Below, piece after piece: positions 5,685 to 5,756 of a stretch of 5,756 nt of DNA (positions are counted from its first letter, which is position 1; each line of letters begins with the position of its first letter). Made by a program: the position numbers and the translations under genes. Below the pieces are notes generated by a model. The model ran no database searches. It was not told where the DNA came from and was given only the letters and a program-made list of their open reading frames with translations. The stretch is from Candidatus Woesearchaeota archaeon (GTDB lineage: Archaea > Nanobdellota > Nanobdellia > Woesearchaeales > UBA11716), in assembly GCA_013329175.1 (NCBI GenBank), contig DUKR01000072.1:1-5756 (forward strand), given 5' to 3'.

Positions 5685-5756
5685 ATGGCAACCCTTCACC
5701 AGTATGAAGCCTGCCTTGCCTTCAATGCAAATGTACGAAGGGCATCGCTCCCGAAA
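5685..5756 (+). CDS. Possible start of a further gene, cut by the window end
   Basis: An ATG at 5685 opens 24 codons without a stop to the last base. The peptide begins MATLHQYEACLAFNANVRRA and ends SLPK. Codon choice (CTT, GCC, GCA, AGG) is like that of the genes before it. There is no clear Shine-Dalgarno site or TATA box, and only ten bases separate it from the previous stop. The piece is too short to assign to a family. A competing reading is the end of a minus-strand gene, since one minus frame is open from the edge to a TGA about 20 codons in. Confidence 0.25.
   Translation, partial: MATLHQYEACLAFNANVRRASLPK

Noticed and set aside
5692..5742. Inverted repeat CCCTTC/GAAGGG after the PLD gene as a terminator
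   Set aside because: The arms are six bases with a loop of about 39, no T run follows, and it would fall inside the possible next gene.

Overview
The window looks like chromosomal DNA from an archaeon, most probably a DPANN lineage of the Woesearchaeota/Pacearchaeota kind. The evidence is archaeal-type TATA boxes with very short or absent leaders, a secreted Lon-like (S16) protease without an ATPase domain, a degenerate relative of archaeal PP-loop tRNA-thiolation enzymes, and a two-domain phospholipase D-like lipoprotein with CPxDDC motifs. The lineage is inferred from family resemblance recalled from memory; no search was run. No mobile element, CRISPR array, tRNA or rRNA is visible.

All recognisable genes are on the plus strand. 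Bases 1-179 are non-coding or hold the last few codons of an upstream gene. A GTG-started gene (180-2099) encodes a 639-residue protein: a small globular N-terminal domain that weakly resembles DUF5752, then about 500 residues of almost uninterrupted, proline-free coiled coil. Its stop codon runs directly into a terminator-like hairpin with a T run. A well-placed TATA box then drives the Lon-like protease gene, whose likely start is 2205 with essentially no leader. The protease has a signal peptide, a Ser111/Lys152 dyad, a helical stalk with many N-glycosylation sequons, a C-terminal transmembrane helix and a basic tail. It therefore seems to be anchored with its catalytic domain outside the cell.

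A 168-base gap (4002-4169) holds a long imperfect hairpin, a 14-bp perfect AT palindrome and a second promoter-like element that shares the string AAACCATT with the protease promoter. It precedes a two-gene unit joined by an ATGA overlap: a 172-residue protein that keeps the outline of the NcsA/CTU1/TtuA fold family but has lost the ATP-binding loop and the zinc and catalytic cysteines, and a 329-residue PLD-superfamily lipoprotein with two complete HKD motifs. The window ends in what may be the first 24 codons of another gene.

Three of the four main products suggest structural or cell-surface roles: the coiled coil, the outward-facing protease and the surface PLD. The sequence does not prove that they act together. 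The most unusual items are the ATP-site-less PP-loop relative translationally coupled to a surface PLD, and the ecto-Lon protease.
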